Below are positions 27,756-36,356 of a stretch of DNA of 64,000 bases, one piece after another; position 1 is the first letter of the stretch; every line of letters starts with the position of its first letter. The notes under the pieces were generated by a model that saw nothing but the letters and a program-made list of their open reading frames with translations, was not told where the DNA came from and searched no databases. Both the position numbers and the translations under genes were made by a program. Source of the DNA: JAMXLO01 sp963812075. Its GTDB lineage: Bacteria; Pseudomonadota; Alphaproteobacteria; Acetobacterales; Acetobacteraceae. The stretch lies in assembly GCA_963812075.1 (NCBI GenBank), contig CAWETN010000009.1, forward strand, positions 434,001 through 498,000, read 5' to 3'.

Positions 27756-28904
27756 CTAATGGAACATCCCGAAATGCGCGAGGTCGTTCCAGGTCGCCAG
27801 GATGAACAGACCGGCAATCAGCGCCAGGCCGGCGCGAAAGCCATATTCCTGCGCGCGCGCCGGGACCGGACGGCCGCGGATCGCCTCCGCCAGGTAGAAC
27901 AGCAGGTGGCCGCCATCCAGCACCGGGATCGGGAACAGGTTGATCAGCCCGAGATTCACCGACAGTAAGGCGATGAACGAGACCAGGCTGGCGATGCCAA
28001 GCTGCGCGACCTGGCCCGACAGTTGCGCGATGCGCAGTGGCCCGCCGAGGTCCTCGGTGCCGCGCCGCCCGGTGATCATCTGCGCCACGCCCACCACGGT
28101 CTCCGACGTGACCCGCCAGGTCTCCGTCACCCCGCCGACCAGCGCGTCGGGCAACGAGAGCCGCTCGTATGCGATCGGCCCGCCATTGCGGATGCCCAGC
28201 ATGCCGACCTTGCGCCCGCCCAACTCCCGCGCGTCGGTCAGCACAGGAAGCTCGATGGTGTTCTGGCCACGCAGGATCTTCACCGACAGCGTCTCGGCCG
28301 GGTGAGCGGCGACGATGCGCTGGATTTCCTCGAAGCTCGAGGTCGGCGAACCGTCGATGGCAACGATCCTGTCGTCCGCCTGGATACCTGCCCGCGCCGC
28401 CGCGCTCCCCGCCAGGACGTCGCCGGCGACCGGCTGGTTCACCGGGCGACCGACCGTGGCATAGAGCAGCCCGAACAGCACCATTGCCAGCACGAAGTTG
28501 GCGATCGGCCCGGCAGCGACAACAAGCGCCCGGGCAGCCACCGACTTCTCGTGGAAGACGCGGCCGGGAATCCACCGGCCGGATTCGCCGACCGGCAGTT
28601 GCGACCCCTGGTCGGAGATGAACCCGGCCCCCCCGCCGGCCGGCTGCCCGCGTCCTTCGCTGATCACTTCAGGTCGCTCGTGCCCGTGCAGCTTCACGTA
28701 GCCGCCCAGCGGCAACCAGCCGAGCTTCCAGGCGGTGCCGACACGGTCCCGCCAGGAAACGATGGCGGGGCCGAAGCCGATCGAGAAGACCTCGACATGC
28801 ACGCGCACCAGGCGGGCGGCGAGGTAGTGGCCAAGCTCGTGCACGAACACCAGCACGCCGAGTACGACCAGGAACGCGAGAGTACTCTGCAGGGCGGCGG
28901 GCAT
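27756..28904 (-). CDS. rseP: RIP zinc metalloprotease RseP (site-2 protease)
   Basis: RseP cleaves membrane-embedded anti-sigma factors and leftover signal peptides. The 382-residue product starts with a membrane helix carrying the zinc site FVHELGHYLAARL (HExxH at residues 22-26). A PDZ domain (about residues 165-245) includes AGIQADDRIVAIDGSPTSSF. The C-terminal membrane part holds NLFPIPVLDGGHLLFYLAEA, the third zinc ligand region. One PDZ domain, rather than the two of E. coli RseP, is usual for alphaproteobacteria. It lies 31 bases after dxr, in the classical order ending cdsA-dxr-rseP. Confidence 0.95.
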   Translation of the reverse strand: MPAALQSTLAFLVVLGVLVFVHELGHYLAARLVRVHVEVFSIGFGPAIVSWRDRVGTAWKLGWLPLGGYVKLHGHERPEVISEGRGQPAGGGAGFISDQGSQLPVGESGRWIPGRVFHEKSVAARALVVAAGPIANFVLAMVLFGLLYATVGRPVNQPVAGDVLAGSAAARAGIQADDRIVAIDGSPTSSFEEIQRIVAAHPAETLSVKILRGQNTIELPVLTDARELGGRKVGMLGIRNGGPIAYERLSLPDALVGGVTETWRVTSETVVGVAQMITGRRGTEDLGGPLRIAQLSGQVAQLGIASLVSFIALLSVNLGLINLFPIPVLDGGHLLFYLAEAIRGRPVPARAQEYGFRAGLALIAGLFILATWNDLAHFGMFH

Positions 28905-28935
28905 GGTCTGACGTTCTTTCGTTTCGGTTATGATC

Positions 28936-30105
28936 TCATGCGGCGCGCGCCGCGGTCAAGCGTTCCGCCGTGCGGCGGGCAGCAGCGTCCAGCGCCACCA
29001 CTTCGTCGAGTGTGTTCGCGGGATGGGTCCCCATGGCCTCCAGAACTTCGGCAACCGTACCGGCAATATCAAGGAAGCCGATGCGCCGCTGCATGAAAGC
29101 TTCGACAGCAACCTCGTTGGCGGCGTTCAGGATTGCCGGGGCGCCGCCGCCGGCCCGCAGCGCGTCGCGCGCCAGGCGCAGTGCCGGGAAGCGCTCAGTG
29201 TCGGGTGCCAGGAAGTCGAGCCGCGCGAGGCTGGCGAGGTCGAGCCGCGGGGACGGCGTGCTCATGCGCCCCGGCCAGGCTAGCGTATGGGCTATCGGGA
29301 TGCGCATGTCGGGTGAACCGAGTTGCGCCAGTACGCTGCCGTCGCGGTAGCAGACCAGGCCGTGGATCACCGACTGCGGATGCACCAGGACCTCGATCTG
29401 CGGCTCCTCCAGCGCGAAGAGGCGCGCCGCCTCGATCAGTTCGAGCCCTTTGTTCATCAGGGTGGCGGAATCGATGCTGATCTTGGCGCCCATCGACCAG
29501 ACCGGGTGCTTGCGCGCCATGTCTGGGGTAGCGTTGGCCATCTCCTCGCGCGTCGCGGTGCGGAACGGCCCGCCCGAGGCGGTCAGCACGATCTTCTCGA
29601 CGGCGCTGCGGTTGCGGTCCTCCAGAGCCTGGAAGATCGCGTTGTGCTCGGAATCGACCGGCAGGAGGGTGGCGCCGGCCGCACGGACCGCGCGCAGCAT
29701 GACCTCGCCGGCACAGACCAGCGCCTCCTTGTTGGCCAGAGCCACGCAGGCACCCCGGCTGATCGCCGCGAGGGTCGCCGCGAGCCCGGCTGCGCCGGTG
29801 ATGGCGGCCATGGTCCAGTCGGCCGGCAGCGCGGCCGCCTCCACCACGGCTTCCGCACCCGCGGCGCTGTCGATGCGGGAACCGGCCAGGGCACGACGGA
29901 GTTCGGCGTAGCCAGCGGGGTCGGCAATCACGGCACGCTCGGCCTTCAGCGCCACCGCCTGCTCTGCCAGCAGCTTCGCATTCCGTCCGGCGACCAGGGC
30001 GCGGACCTGGAACCTGTCGGGCCGGGCCGCGAGGAGTTCCACGGTCTGGCTACCGACGCTGCCGGTGCTGCCGAGGACGGTCACGCTGCGCGGTGCCGGT
30101 GTCAT
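28936..30105 (-). CDS. dxr: 1-deoxy-D-xylulose-5-phosphate reductoisomerase
   Basis: Dxr converts DXP to 2-C-methyl-D-erythritol 4-phosphate with NADPH, the committed step of the non-mevalonate isoprenoid pathway. The 389-residue product begins with the NADPH fold VTVLGSTGSVGSQTVEL. It contains LVCAGEVMLRAV, the metal and substrate region PVDSEHNAIFQALE, LTASGGPFR and PVWSMGAKISIDSATLMNKG. The ATG at 30103-30105 overlaps the cdsA stop as ATGA, so the start is clear although the frame is open far upstream. It shares an operon with uppS, which consumes the isoprenoid products. Confidence 0.96.
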   Translation of the reverse strand: MTPAPRSVTVLGSTGSVGSQTVELLAARPDRFQVRALVAGRNAKLLAEQAVALKAERAVIADPAGYAELRRALAGSRIDSAAGAEAVVEAAALPADWTMAAITGAAGLAATLAAISRGACVALANKEALVCAGEVMLRAVRAAGATLLPVDSEHNAIFQALEDRNRSAVEKIVLTASGGPFRTATREEMANATPDMARKHPVWSMGAKISIDSATLMNKGLELIEAARLFALEEPQIEVLVHPQSVIHGLVCYRDGSVLAQLGSPDMRIPIAHTLAWPGRMSTPSPRLDLASLARLDFLAPDTERFPALRLARDALRAGGGAPAILNAANEVAVEAFMQRRIGFLDIAGTVAEVLEAMGTHPANTLDEVVALDAAARRTAERLTAARAA

Positions 30106-30818
30106 TGCCAAAGAACTACTCCACGTCCCAGGGTGAGCGCCAGCAAGGCTGCCACCGGCGCCGCGGCGAGCACGCCATCCAGGCGGTCGAACAGGCCGCC
30201 ATGGCCGGGTATGAGGTGGCCCGAATCCTTCACCTCCAGCCGTCGCTTGACGAAGCTTTCCAACAGATCGCCAGCCTGTGCAACGATCCCCAGGACGGCG
30301 GCCAGCGGAATTGCGCGCCCGGCAGCGCCGTCCGACAGCAATCCGGCGGCGAGCAGTCCGACGACAGATGCCGCGACCAGTCCGCCGACCGCGCCCGACC
30401 AGGTCTTGCCGGGCGAAATACCAGGCGCCAGGCGGGTCCCCCCAATCCAGCGCCCGATCAGATACGCGCCGATATCCCCGGCCCAGACGACCAAAAGCAG
30501 GAACAGCACATTGGCGCGTCCGGCGAGCGGGTCGTCGCGCAGCCAGAGCAGCGCGCCGCCGGCCAGCAGGACATACAGGATGCCGCTCGCGTGGAAGGTC
30601 GCGGACGGTGATCGGCGGCACAGGCGGAGCCATTCGTACACCAGGCCGACCAGCCCGGCCGCAACCAGGGTGGCGAAGGCAGCGCCTCCCAGCCAGACAC
30701 AGGCCAGCGCGACAGGCGCCATGACCAGCGCCGAGACGGCGCGCCTGGTGAGATCGGCCCAGCGTCCCTGCGGGCGCTCAGTCGGGGCGGGCACCGAAGC
30801 GCCGCTCCCGTCTTGCAT
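30102..30818 (-). CDS. cdsA: Phosphatidate cytidylyltransferase
   Basis: CdsA makes CDP-diacylglycerol from phosphatidate and CTP for phospholipid synthesis. The product of about 238 residues is hydrophobic with six or more membrane helices. It carries SPGKTWSGAVGGLVAASVVG and the signature KDSGHLIPGHGGLFDRLDGV at the C-terminus, including the metal-binding acidic residues. The ATG at 30816-30818 (MQDGSGASVPAPTERP) overlaps the end of uppS by about 40 bases; a later start is possible but would cost the first helix. It overlaps dxr by four bases. Confidence 0.92.
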   Translation of the reverse strand: MQDGSGASVPAPTERPQGRWADLTRRAVSALVMAPVALACVWLGGAAFATLVAAGLVGLVYEWLRLCRRSPSATFHASGILYVLLAGGALLWLRDDPLAGRANVLFLLLVVWAGDIGAYLIGRWIGGTRLAPGISPGKTWSGAVGGLVAASVVGLLAAGLLSDGAAGRAIPLAAVLGIVAQAGDLLESFVKRRLEVKDSGHLIPGHGGLFDRLDGVLAAAPVAALLALTLGRGVVLWQ

Positions 30819-31524
30819 ATTCGGCCAGCGCAGCCCCGAAGTGCTTGGCATCGAAGTCCGGCCACAGCACGTCGAGGAACACCAGTTCCGCATAGGCTGC
30901 CTGCCACAGCAGGAAGTTCGACAGCCGCTGCTCGCCCGAGGTGCGGATGACCAGGTCGGGATCGGGGATCCCGACGGTCGCCAGCGCGCCGGCCACGCGG
31001 TCTTCGTCGATCTGCTCCACGTCGAGGCGGCCATCACGCACGTCCTCGGCGAGCCGGCGCGCCGCCGCGGCGATCTCGGCCCGTGCACCGTAGGACAGCG
31101 CCACGGTGAGGTTGAGCCTGCCGTTGACCGCGGTGTCGCACTCGGCATCCGCCAGGCTACGCTGGATGTCGGAGTCGAAGCGGCTGCGATCGCCGATAAC
31201 GCGCAGGCGGATGCCATTCTGCTTCAACTCGGCGATCTCGCTCCTCAGGTACTGGCGCAGCAGGCCGGTCAGGTCGATCACCTCGCCCGCCGGCCGCCGC
31301 CAGTTCTCGCTGCTGAAGGCGTACAGCGTCAGCCAGCCCACGCCGTTCTGGATCGCTGCCTCGATGGTGCGGCGCACGGCGCGCGCGCCCTCGCGGTGGC
31401 CGGCGATCTTCGGCAGGTGGCGCGCAGCGGCCCAGCGGCCGTTGCCGTCCATGATGATCGCGACATGCGCCGGCTGGGCAACCGGCGCCGCCGTCGCGTG
31501 GCTTCGACTGACTGCTGCCGACAT
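30778..31524 (-). CDS. uppS: Di-trans,poly-cis-undecaprenyl-diphosphate synthase
   Basis: UppS condenses eight isopentenyl units onto farnesyl diphosphate to give undecaprenyl diphosphate, the carrier for peptidoglycan and O-antigen. The 248-residue product has AIIMDGNGRWAAARHLPKIA with the catalytic Asp, GHREGARAVRRT, YAFSSENWRRP and DPDLVIRTSGEQRLSNFLLW with the diphosphate-binding Arg residues. The N-terminal 18 residues are a loose extension. It lies eight bases after frr. Confidence 0.96.
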   Translation of the reverse strand: MSAAVSRSHATAAPVAQPAHVAIIMDGNGRWAAARHLPKIAGHREGARAVRRTIEAAIQNGVGWLTLYAFSSENWRRPAGEVIDLTGLLRQYLRSEIAELKQNGIRLRVIGDRSRFDSDIQRSLADAECDTAVNGRLNLTVALSYGARAEIAAAARRLAEDVRDGRLDVEQIDEDRVAGALATVGIPDPDLVIRTSGEQRLSNFLLWQAAYAELVFLDVLWPDFDAKHFGAALAEYARRERRFGARPD

Positions 31525-31532
31525 CGGTCGAC

Positions 31533-32102
31533 TCAGACCTGGCGGATGTCCTTCTCCTTCTCGGCCAGCACGTCGTCCACCCGCTTGATGTACTGGTCGG
31601 TCAGCTTCTGCACCTCGGTGCTCCAGTCCTTCGCCAGGTCCTCGCCGATCTCGTGCTTCTTCTCGTGGGTCTTCACCTGCTCCATGCCGTCGCGTCGCAC
31701 CGCGCGGACCGCCACCTTGGTGCCCTCGGCGTATTTATGCGCCATCTTGACCAGCTCGTTGCGCCGCTCGGTGGTGAGCTGCGGGATCGGCACGCGCACC
31801 AGTTGCCCGTCCGAGGCCGGATTGAGCCCGAGGCCCGAATCGCGGATCGCCTTCTCGACGGCGCCCACCAGACTGCGGTCCCACACCTGCACCGTCAGCA
31901 TGCGCGACTCCGGCACGCCGACTGTGCCGACCTGGTTGAGCGGCGTGTCCGTCCCGTACACGTGTACCCTGACCGGCTCCAAGAGACCGGGGTGCGCGCG
32001 ACCGGTGCGCAGGCCGTTGAACTCGCGCCGCAGTGTCTCGAGCGCGCCGTCCATCCGACGGGTCAGGTCCTGCTTGAGCTTGTCGACATCGGCTTGTGCC
32101 AT
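31533..32102 (-). CDS. frr: Ribosome recycling factor
   Basis: With EF-G, this factor splits the ribosome after termination. The 189-residue product shows the full-length family pattern: MDGALETLRREFNGLRTGRA, LLEPVRVHVYGTDTPLNQVG, RMLTVQVWD and PIPQLTTERRNELVKMAHKY. The ATG at 32100-32102 is chosen because it matches the family length; the open frame runs further upstream into pyrH. The gap to pyrH is 19 bases. Confidence 0.97.
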   Translation of the reverse strand: MAQADVDKLKQDLTRRMDGALETLRREFNGLRTGRAHPGLLEPVRVHVYGTDTPLNQVGTVGVPESRMLTVQVWDRSLVGAVEKAIRDSGLGLNPASDGQLVRVPIPQLTTERRNELVKMAHKYAEGTKVAVRAVRRDGMEQVKTHEKKHEIGEDLAKDWSTEVQKLTDQYIKRVDDVLAEKEKDIRQV

Positions 32103-32121
32103 GACGGCCTCCCGGAGTCCC

Positions 32122-32847
32122 TTATTGCTGTTCGATGATCCTGGTGAAGCGTCCCTCGCCGCGGACCACGGCGGCGAAGGCGCCCGGCGCGTGGATGTTG
32201 AAGACGACGATGGGCAGTGCATTCTCGCGCGCCAGGCTGATCGCGGCGGCATCCATCACTGCCAGATCGTTGGCGAGCACGTCGAGATAGGTGAGTTCCT
32301 CGTAGCGGCGCGCGTCGGCGACCTTGCGAGGGTCCGCGGAATAGACCCCGTCCACCTGGGTGCCCTTGAACAGCGCATCGCAGTGCATCTCGGCGGCACG
32401 CAGTGCCGCGGCGGTATCGGTGGTGAAGAACGGATTGCCGGTGCCGGCGGCGAAGATCACCACCCTGCCCTTCTCCATGTGCCGCTCGGCGCGGCGGCGG
32501 ATATAGGGCTCGCACACCGAGGACATCGGGATGGCGGACTGCACCCGCGTGGGCACGCCGGACTTCTCCAGCGCCGACTGCATGCCCAGGGCGTTCATCA
32601 CCGTCGCCAGCATGCCCATGTAGTCGGCCTGGGCGCGTTCCATGCCGGATGCGGCACCGGAGATGCCACGGAAGATGTTGCCGCCGCCGATCACGATGCA
32701 GACCTGCACTCCCATGCCGACCACGTCGCCGATATCGGTGGCGATGGCGCGCACCGTGTCGTTGTCGAGGCCGAACTCGCGCCGGCCCATCAGGGCCTCG
32801 CCGGAGAGCTTCAGCAGGACGCGCTGATAGACCGGGCGGTCTGGCAT
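32122..32847 (-). CDS. pyrH: Uridylate kinase
   Basis: PyrH phosphorylates UMP to UDP for pyrimidine nucleotide synthesis and is allosterically regulated by GTP and UTP. The 241-residue product has VLLKLSGEALMG near the N-terminus, CIVIGGGNIFRGISG, FAAGTGNPFFTTDTAAALRA and QVDGVYSADPRKVADARRYE. The ATG at 32845-32847 (MPDRPVYQRVLL) fits the family. In most relatives tsf lies directly upstream; here about 2.5 kb of accessory genes intervene. Confidence 0.96.
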   Translation of the reverse strand: MPDRPVYQRVLLKLSGEALMGRREFGLDNDTVRAIATDIGDVVGMGVQVCIVIGGGNIFRGISGAASGMERAQADYMGMLATVMNALGMQSALEKSGVPTRVQSAIPMSSVCEPYIRRRAERHMEKGRVVIFAAGTGNPFFTTDTAAALRAAEMHCDALFKGTQVDGVYSADPRKVADARRYEELTYLDVLANDLAVMDAAAISLARENALPIVVFNIHAPGAFAAVVRGEGRFTRIIEQQ

Positions 32848-32914
32848 GCTTAGCGGGTCCATGGCGGTGGCAGGGCACCCTACCGACGGCGAGCCGGGCG
32901 AACAAGTTCCCGCG

Positions 32915-33805
32915 TCAGGCTGCCTGGTCCAGCGTCGAGGCGGTGTCCAGCGTGGTCGCTCGGCGCAGGTCGCGCGGCTGGTTCTCATCGTGCGGCCGGC
33001 CTCGATGCATGGTGCAGCGATTGTCCCAGATCACCACATCGCCCACCCGCCAGCTGTGGCTGTAGACGAACTCCTGCCGCGTCGCATGCGCGGTGAGGTC
33101 CCACAGCAGCAGCCGGCCGTCCGCCACCGGCCAGCCGATCACGTGCGAGGCGTGCGCCGACAGATACAGCGTCCGGCGCTTCGAGCCGGGATGCAGGCGC
33201 ACCAGACGCTGCGGCGACGGCGGGTACTGTTCGCGCTCGCCCGGTGGGAACTCGGTGACGCCGATCTGGCCGCGCGACCAGAACACGTCGTGCTGCACCA
33301 CCAGTCCGTCGATCGCCTCCCGCGTCGCCTCGGGCAGCGCGTCGTAGGCAGCGCGCATGTCGGCGAACTCGGTCTCGCCGTTGCCGAACGGCGAGGGCGG
33401 CGGCAGCGCGACCGCGTGCAGCATGCCGAGTACGACCGGCACCGGCATGTAGGAGGCGTCGGTGTGCCAGAGCCGGTTGCCCAGGCTGTCGAGGCGGCGC
33501 CGGTCGTCGAGGCGGCGGACCTTGTTGTTCGCGTCCAGGTTGGAGATGTCGCCGATCTGCGGGATGGCGAGCCGGCGGGGTCCGCCCCGCGCCGCGGCCC
33601 GGCCGATCTCCAGCGGGCCGAAGCGGGCTGCAAAGTCGCGCAGCTGTGCGTCGGTCAGCCGCTGGTCGCGGAAGATCACCACCGCGTAGCGGTCGATGGC
33701 CGACCAGATGCCGTCAACGGTCGCGGGGTCGAGCGGGCAGGCAAGATCGACACCGCCGATTTCGGCGGCGAACGCGGGGCTAAGCGCGGAAATATCGATC
33801 GACAT
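32915..33805 (-). CDS. TauD/TfdA-family 2-oxoglutarate-dependent dioxygenase
   Basis: Enzymes of this family use Fe(II), oxygen and 2-oxoglutarate to hydroxylate small substrates such as taurine or 2,4-D. The 296-residue product has the iron-binding HxD in NRLWHTDASYMPVP and the second His in VIWDNRCTMHRGRP, followed by the 2-oxoglutarate-binding Arg region RDLRRATTLD. The N-terminal SALSPAFAAEIGGVDL is typical. The ATG at 33803-33805 is chosen; the frame is open upstream into the divergent gene. It is the first of four accessory genes between pyrH and tsf. The substrate is unknown. Confidence 0.88.
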   Translation of the reverse strand: MSIDISALSPAFAAEIGGVDLACPLDPATVDGIWSAIDRYAVVIFRDQRLTDAQLRDFAARFGPLEIGRAAARGGPRRLAIPQIGDISNLDANNKVRRLDDRRRLDSLGNRLWHTDASYMPVPVVLGMLHAVALPPPSPFGNGETEFADMRAAYDALPEATREAIDGLVVQHDVFWSRGQIGVTEFPPGEREQYPPSPQRLVRLHPGSKRRTLYLSAHASHVIGWPVADGRLLLWDLTAHATRQEFVYSHSWRVGDVVIWDNRCTMHRGRPHDENQPRDLRRATTLDTASTLDQAA

Positions 33806-33922
33806 CGCAGGTTCGACCTGTGTGCTGCTGGACAGAATTCGTGGCGGTCCGGGACGGCGGCTGGATACGCTAGCCCGGCGGGACGCAGCATTGCAAAATG
33901 CCCAGGAAGCGAGGGCGGCGAG

Positions 33923-34216
33923 ATGAAGATACAGGACATCGACAAGGTCAATCACCTGATCGAGGAGCTGCGTGGCATCAGGGAGCTCATCACGCACGCC
34001 AAAGCTGCGGAACCCTCTGCCTGCGAGCTGTTCATCAAGCTGCCGGGCGACAGCTCCATCCGCATGTCGAGTGAAGGCGCTGCTTCAACCCACTACGAGG
34101 GCTACTCGGTCACGCCGGATTTCCTGCGCAAGCTGCAGCGCCTGGCGGTCGAGGAACTCGACGCGCGGCGCCTCGGCATCATCGCTGAGCTCGCTGCGCT
34201 CGGGGTGGAGGCATAG
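33923..34216 (+). CDS. Small hypothetical protein
   Basis: This 97-residue protein is not assigned to a family. It begins with a charged helix (MKIQDIDKVNHLIEELRGIR) that could form a coiled coil, has a polar middle (LFIKLPGDSSIRMSS) and ends with a second helix (DFLRKLQRLAVEELDARRLG). A purine-rich GAGGGCGGCGAG lies just before the ATG, so translation is credible. It is divergent from the dioxygenase gene and followed by the hydrolase gene. The bias against rare amino acids and the helical ends support a real gene. Confidence 0.6.
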   Translation: MKIQDIDKVNHLIEELRGIRELITHAKAAEPSACELFIKLPGDSSIRMSSEGAASTHYEGYSVTPDFLRKLQRLAVEELDARRLGIIAELAALGVEA

Positions 34217-34294
34217 GCCGGCCCGCCGCCAGCGGCATCGACCCCGGCCAGGTCACCGTTCGCCTGTGGCGGCGCTTGGATGGGAGATCGAGTG

Positions 34295-35068
34295 ATGGAT
34301 CGCCGCACCTTCATGACAATGCTGGCGGCCGCCGGCGCGGTCCGCCCGATGCTGCAACGCCCCGTGCAGGCGGCGGCGACACAGGTGCCGAAGGCCCGCA
34401 ACGTCGTTCTCGTGCACGGGCTGTTCGCCGACGGGTCCTGCTGGTCGGAGGTCATCGGTCGATTGCAGGCGGCGGGGCTCAACCCCACGGCCGTGCAGAA
34501 CCCGTTGACGACGCTGGACGCGGCGGTGGCTTCGGCGCAGCGGGCCATCGCGCAGCAGGACGGCCCGACGGTGCTGGTGGGCCATTCGTTTGCCGGCATG
34601 ATCGTCACCGAAGCCGGGGTCGATCCGAAGGTGACCTCGCTGGTCTATGTCGCGGCGCGGGCGCCCGATGCGGGCGAGGACTACACCGCGCTCGCAAAGC
34701 GCTTTCCGACGCCCCCGGCCTCTGCGGGCATCGTCTGGTCCGGCGACTACGGACAGCTCAGCGAGCCAGCGTTCCTGCGCGACTTCGCCGGCGACCTACC
34801 GCCTGCGCAGGCGCGGGTGCTCTATGCGGTGCAGCAGCCGTTCGAACGGTCTCTGCTGGCTGGCAAAACAACGCACGCAGCCTGGCGGACCAAGCCGAGT
34901 TGGTATGCCGTCTCGACAGATGACCGCACGATCGATCCCGACCTTGAACGCTTCATGGCCAGGCGGATGGGCGCCAACACCACCGAGGTAAAGGCCAGCC
35001 ATCTGTCGCTGATCTCGCAACCCGATACGATCACGAATCTGATCCTGCAGGCGGCCGGGCAGGCATGA
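34295..35068 (+). CDS. Exported alpha/beta-hydrolase
   Basis: The 257-residue product starts with a twin-arginine-like signal (MDRRTFMTMLAAAGAVRPM) ending near PVQAAA. The alpha/beta fold shows RNVVLVHGLFADGSCWSEV (oxyanion region), VLVGHSFAGMIVTEAG (nucleophile elbow, Ser of GHSFAG) and a late VKASHLSLISQPD with the catalytic His. This pattern is shared with secreted hydrolases and esterases of unknown substrate. The ATG at 34295 gives the better signal peptide than one five codons upstream. It lies beside a decayed GFA-like gene, and I see no pathway link. Confidence 0.85.
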   Translation: MDRRTFMTMLAAAGAVRPMLQRPVQAAATQVPKARNVVLVHGLFADGSCWSEVIGRLQAAGLNPTAVQNPLTTLDAAVASAQRAIAQQDGPTVLVGHSFAGMIVTEAGVDPKVTSLVYVAARAPDAGEDYTALAKRFPTPPASAGIVWSGDYGQLSEPAFLRDFAGDLPPAQARVLYAVQQPFERSLLAGKTTHAAWRTKPSWYAVSTDDRTIDPDLERFMARRMGANTTEVKASHLSLISQPDTITNLILQAAGQA

Positions 35069-35116
35069 CCTTGCGGCGAAACCGGGTGAATTTCGATTGA
35101 AGGTCGGGAGGCACGT

Positions 35117-35408
35117 ATGAAGGTGACCGGCGGGTGCCATTGCGGGCACACCACCTAACGAGGACGGTCACTGCGCCGATTGCCAGAAGCTGACCGGCAC
35201 GGCGTTTCGTGCCACGATCCCGAGCCTGCCGGGGAGTTCGCGCTGAAGCGCGGCACGCCCAAGATCTACATCAAGGACCGCGGAGAGCGGGAACAGGCGA
35301 GCTCACGCGCCGGATTGCGGCACGCCGCCGGCGCGGAAGATCTGGTGCCGCTCGGCCCTGCCCTGGTCGATGGACCTGACTCAGGTGTCGCGGACCGACC
35401 AGGGATAG
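35117..35408 (+). pseudogene. GFA-family (glutathione-dependent formaldehyde-activating-like) pseudogene
   Basis: The start MKVTGGCHCG is the zinc-binding beginning of GFA proteins but runs into a stop after three more codons. In another frame follows CADCQKLTGTAFRATIP and GTPKIYIKDRGERE, and in a third the typical end KIWCRSALPWSMDLTQVSR. The segment that should hold the second zinc Cys pair (CPDCGT-like) is missing, so both deletion and frameshift have occurred. Unlike the frame-broken genes elsewhere in this window, sequence is lost, so this looks like a true pseudogene. Confidence 0.7.
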
Positions 35409-35426
35409 TCCGCCGTGCCGGAACGG

Positions 35427-36344
35427 TCAGCTGCGCACGCCTGCCGTCGCAGCCACTTCGCTGGCAAAGTCCGGCCCCTGCGGCTTGTCGATCCCCTCGC
35501 CCAGCTTGAAGCGGGCGAAGCCCACCAGCTTGACGCCCGCCTTCGCCAGGATCGCCTTCACCCGGCTTTCGCCGTCGTGCACCCAGACCTGCTCGAGCAG
35601 CACGACCTCCTCGTAGAATTTGCGGATGCGCCCCTCGACCATCTTCTCGATGATGTTGTCGGGGCGGCCCGACTGGCGGGCCTGTTCGACCAGCACCGCC
35701 TTCTCGCGCGCCAGCGACGCCGGATCGACACCGTCGATATCGACCGCCTCGGGGGTGCTGGCGGCGATGTGCATGCCGACCTGGCGCCCCAATGTCTCGA
35801 GTGCCGCCATCTCGCCGGCGCCCTCGATCGCCACCAGCACACCGATCTTGCCCAGGCCGGGCTTCAGGGTGTTGTGCATATAGGTGGCGACCACGCCGCC
35901 CCCGACGCTCAGCACGCGCGCACGGCGGATGTTCATGTTCTCGCCGATGGTGGCGACAAGCTGCGTCAGTTCGTCGGCCACGCTGCGGCCGGAGCCTGGA
36001 TAGGGCGCCGCCTTGATCGCGTCGAGGTCCTCGCCGACCGACAGGGCGATCTGCGTCACCGACGTGACGAAGGCCTGGAAGCTTTCGTTGCGGGCGACGA
36101 AGTCGGTCTCCGCGTTCACCTCGACCATCGCCGCCCGGCCCGGTGAGGACGCGATGCCCACCAGGCCCTCGGCCGCGACCCGACCGGACTTCTTCGCCGC
36201 GGCGGCGAGGCCCTTGGTGCGCAGCCAGTCCACCGCTGCATCGACGTCGCCGCCCGACTCGGTCAGCGCCTTCTTGCAGTCCATCATGCCTGCGCCGGTC
36301 TTCTCGCGCAGATCCTTCACCATCGCGGCGGTGATCTCGGGCAT
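35427..36344 (-). CDS. tsf: Elongation factor Ts
   Basis: EF-Ts regenerates EF-Tu-GTP by catalysing nucleotide exchange. The 305-residue product has the N-terminal UBA-like domain MVKDLREKTGAGMMDCKKAL, the signature VEVNAETDFVARNESF, the dimerisation core (MHIAASTPEAVDIDGVDPA) and the C-terminal module KFYEEVVLLEQVWVHDG. Length and motifs are those of an intact gene. It follows rpsB by 12 bases, the usual arrangement. Confidence 0.97.
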   Translation of the reverse strand: MPEITAAMVKDLREKTGAGMMDCKKALTESGGDVDAAVDWLRTKGLAAAAKKSGRVAAEGLVGIASSPGRAAMVEVNAETDFVARNESFQAFVTSVTQIALSVGEDLDAIKAAPYPGSGRSVADELTQLVATIGENMNIRRARVLSVGGGVVATYMHNTLKPGLGKIGVLVAIEGAGEMAALETLGRQVGMHIAASTPEAVDIDGVDPASLAREKAVLVEQARQSGRPDNIIEKMVEGRIRKFYEEVVLLEQVWVHDGESRVKAILAKAGVKLVGFARFKLGEGIDKPQGPDFASEVAATAGVRS

Positions 36345-36356
36345 GCTGCTGTCTCC

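Noticed and set aside
29323..32853. Rightward open frame of 1,176 codons across dxr, cdsA, uppS, frr and pyrH
   Set aside because: It is antisense to five clear, intact genes and shows only low-complexity Arg/Ser-rich sequence. It is a shadow frame.
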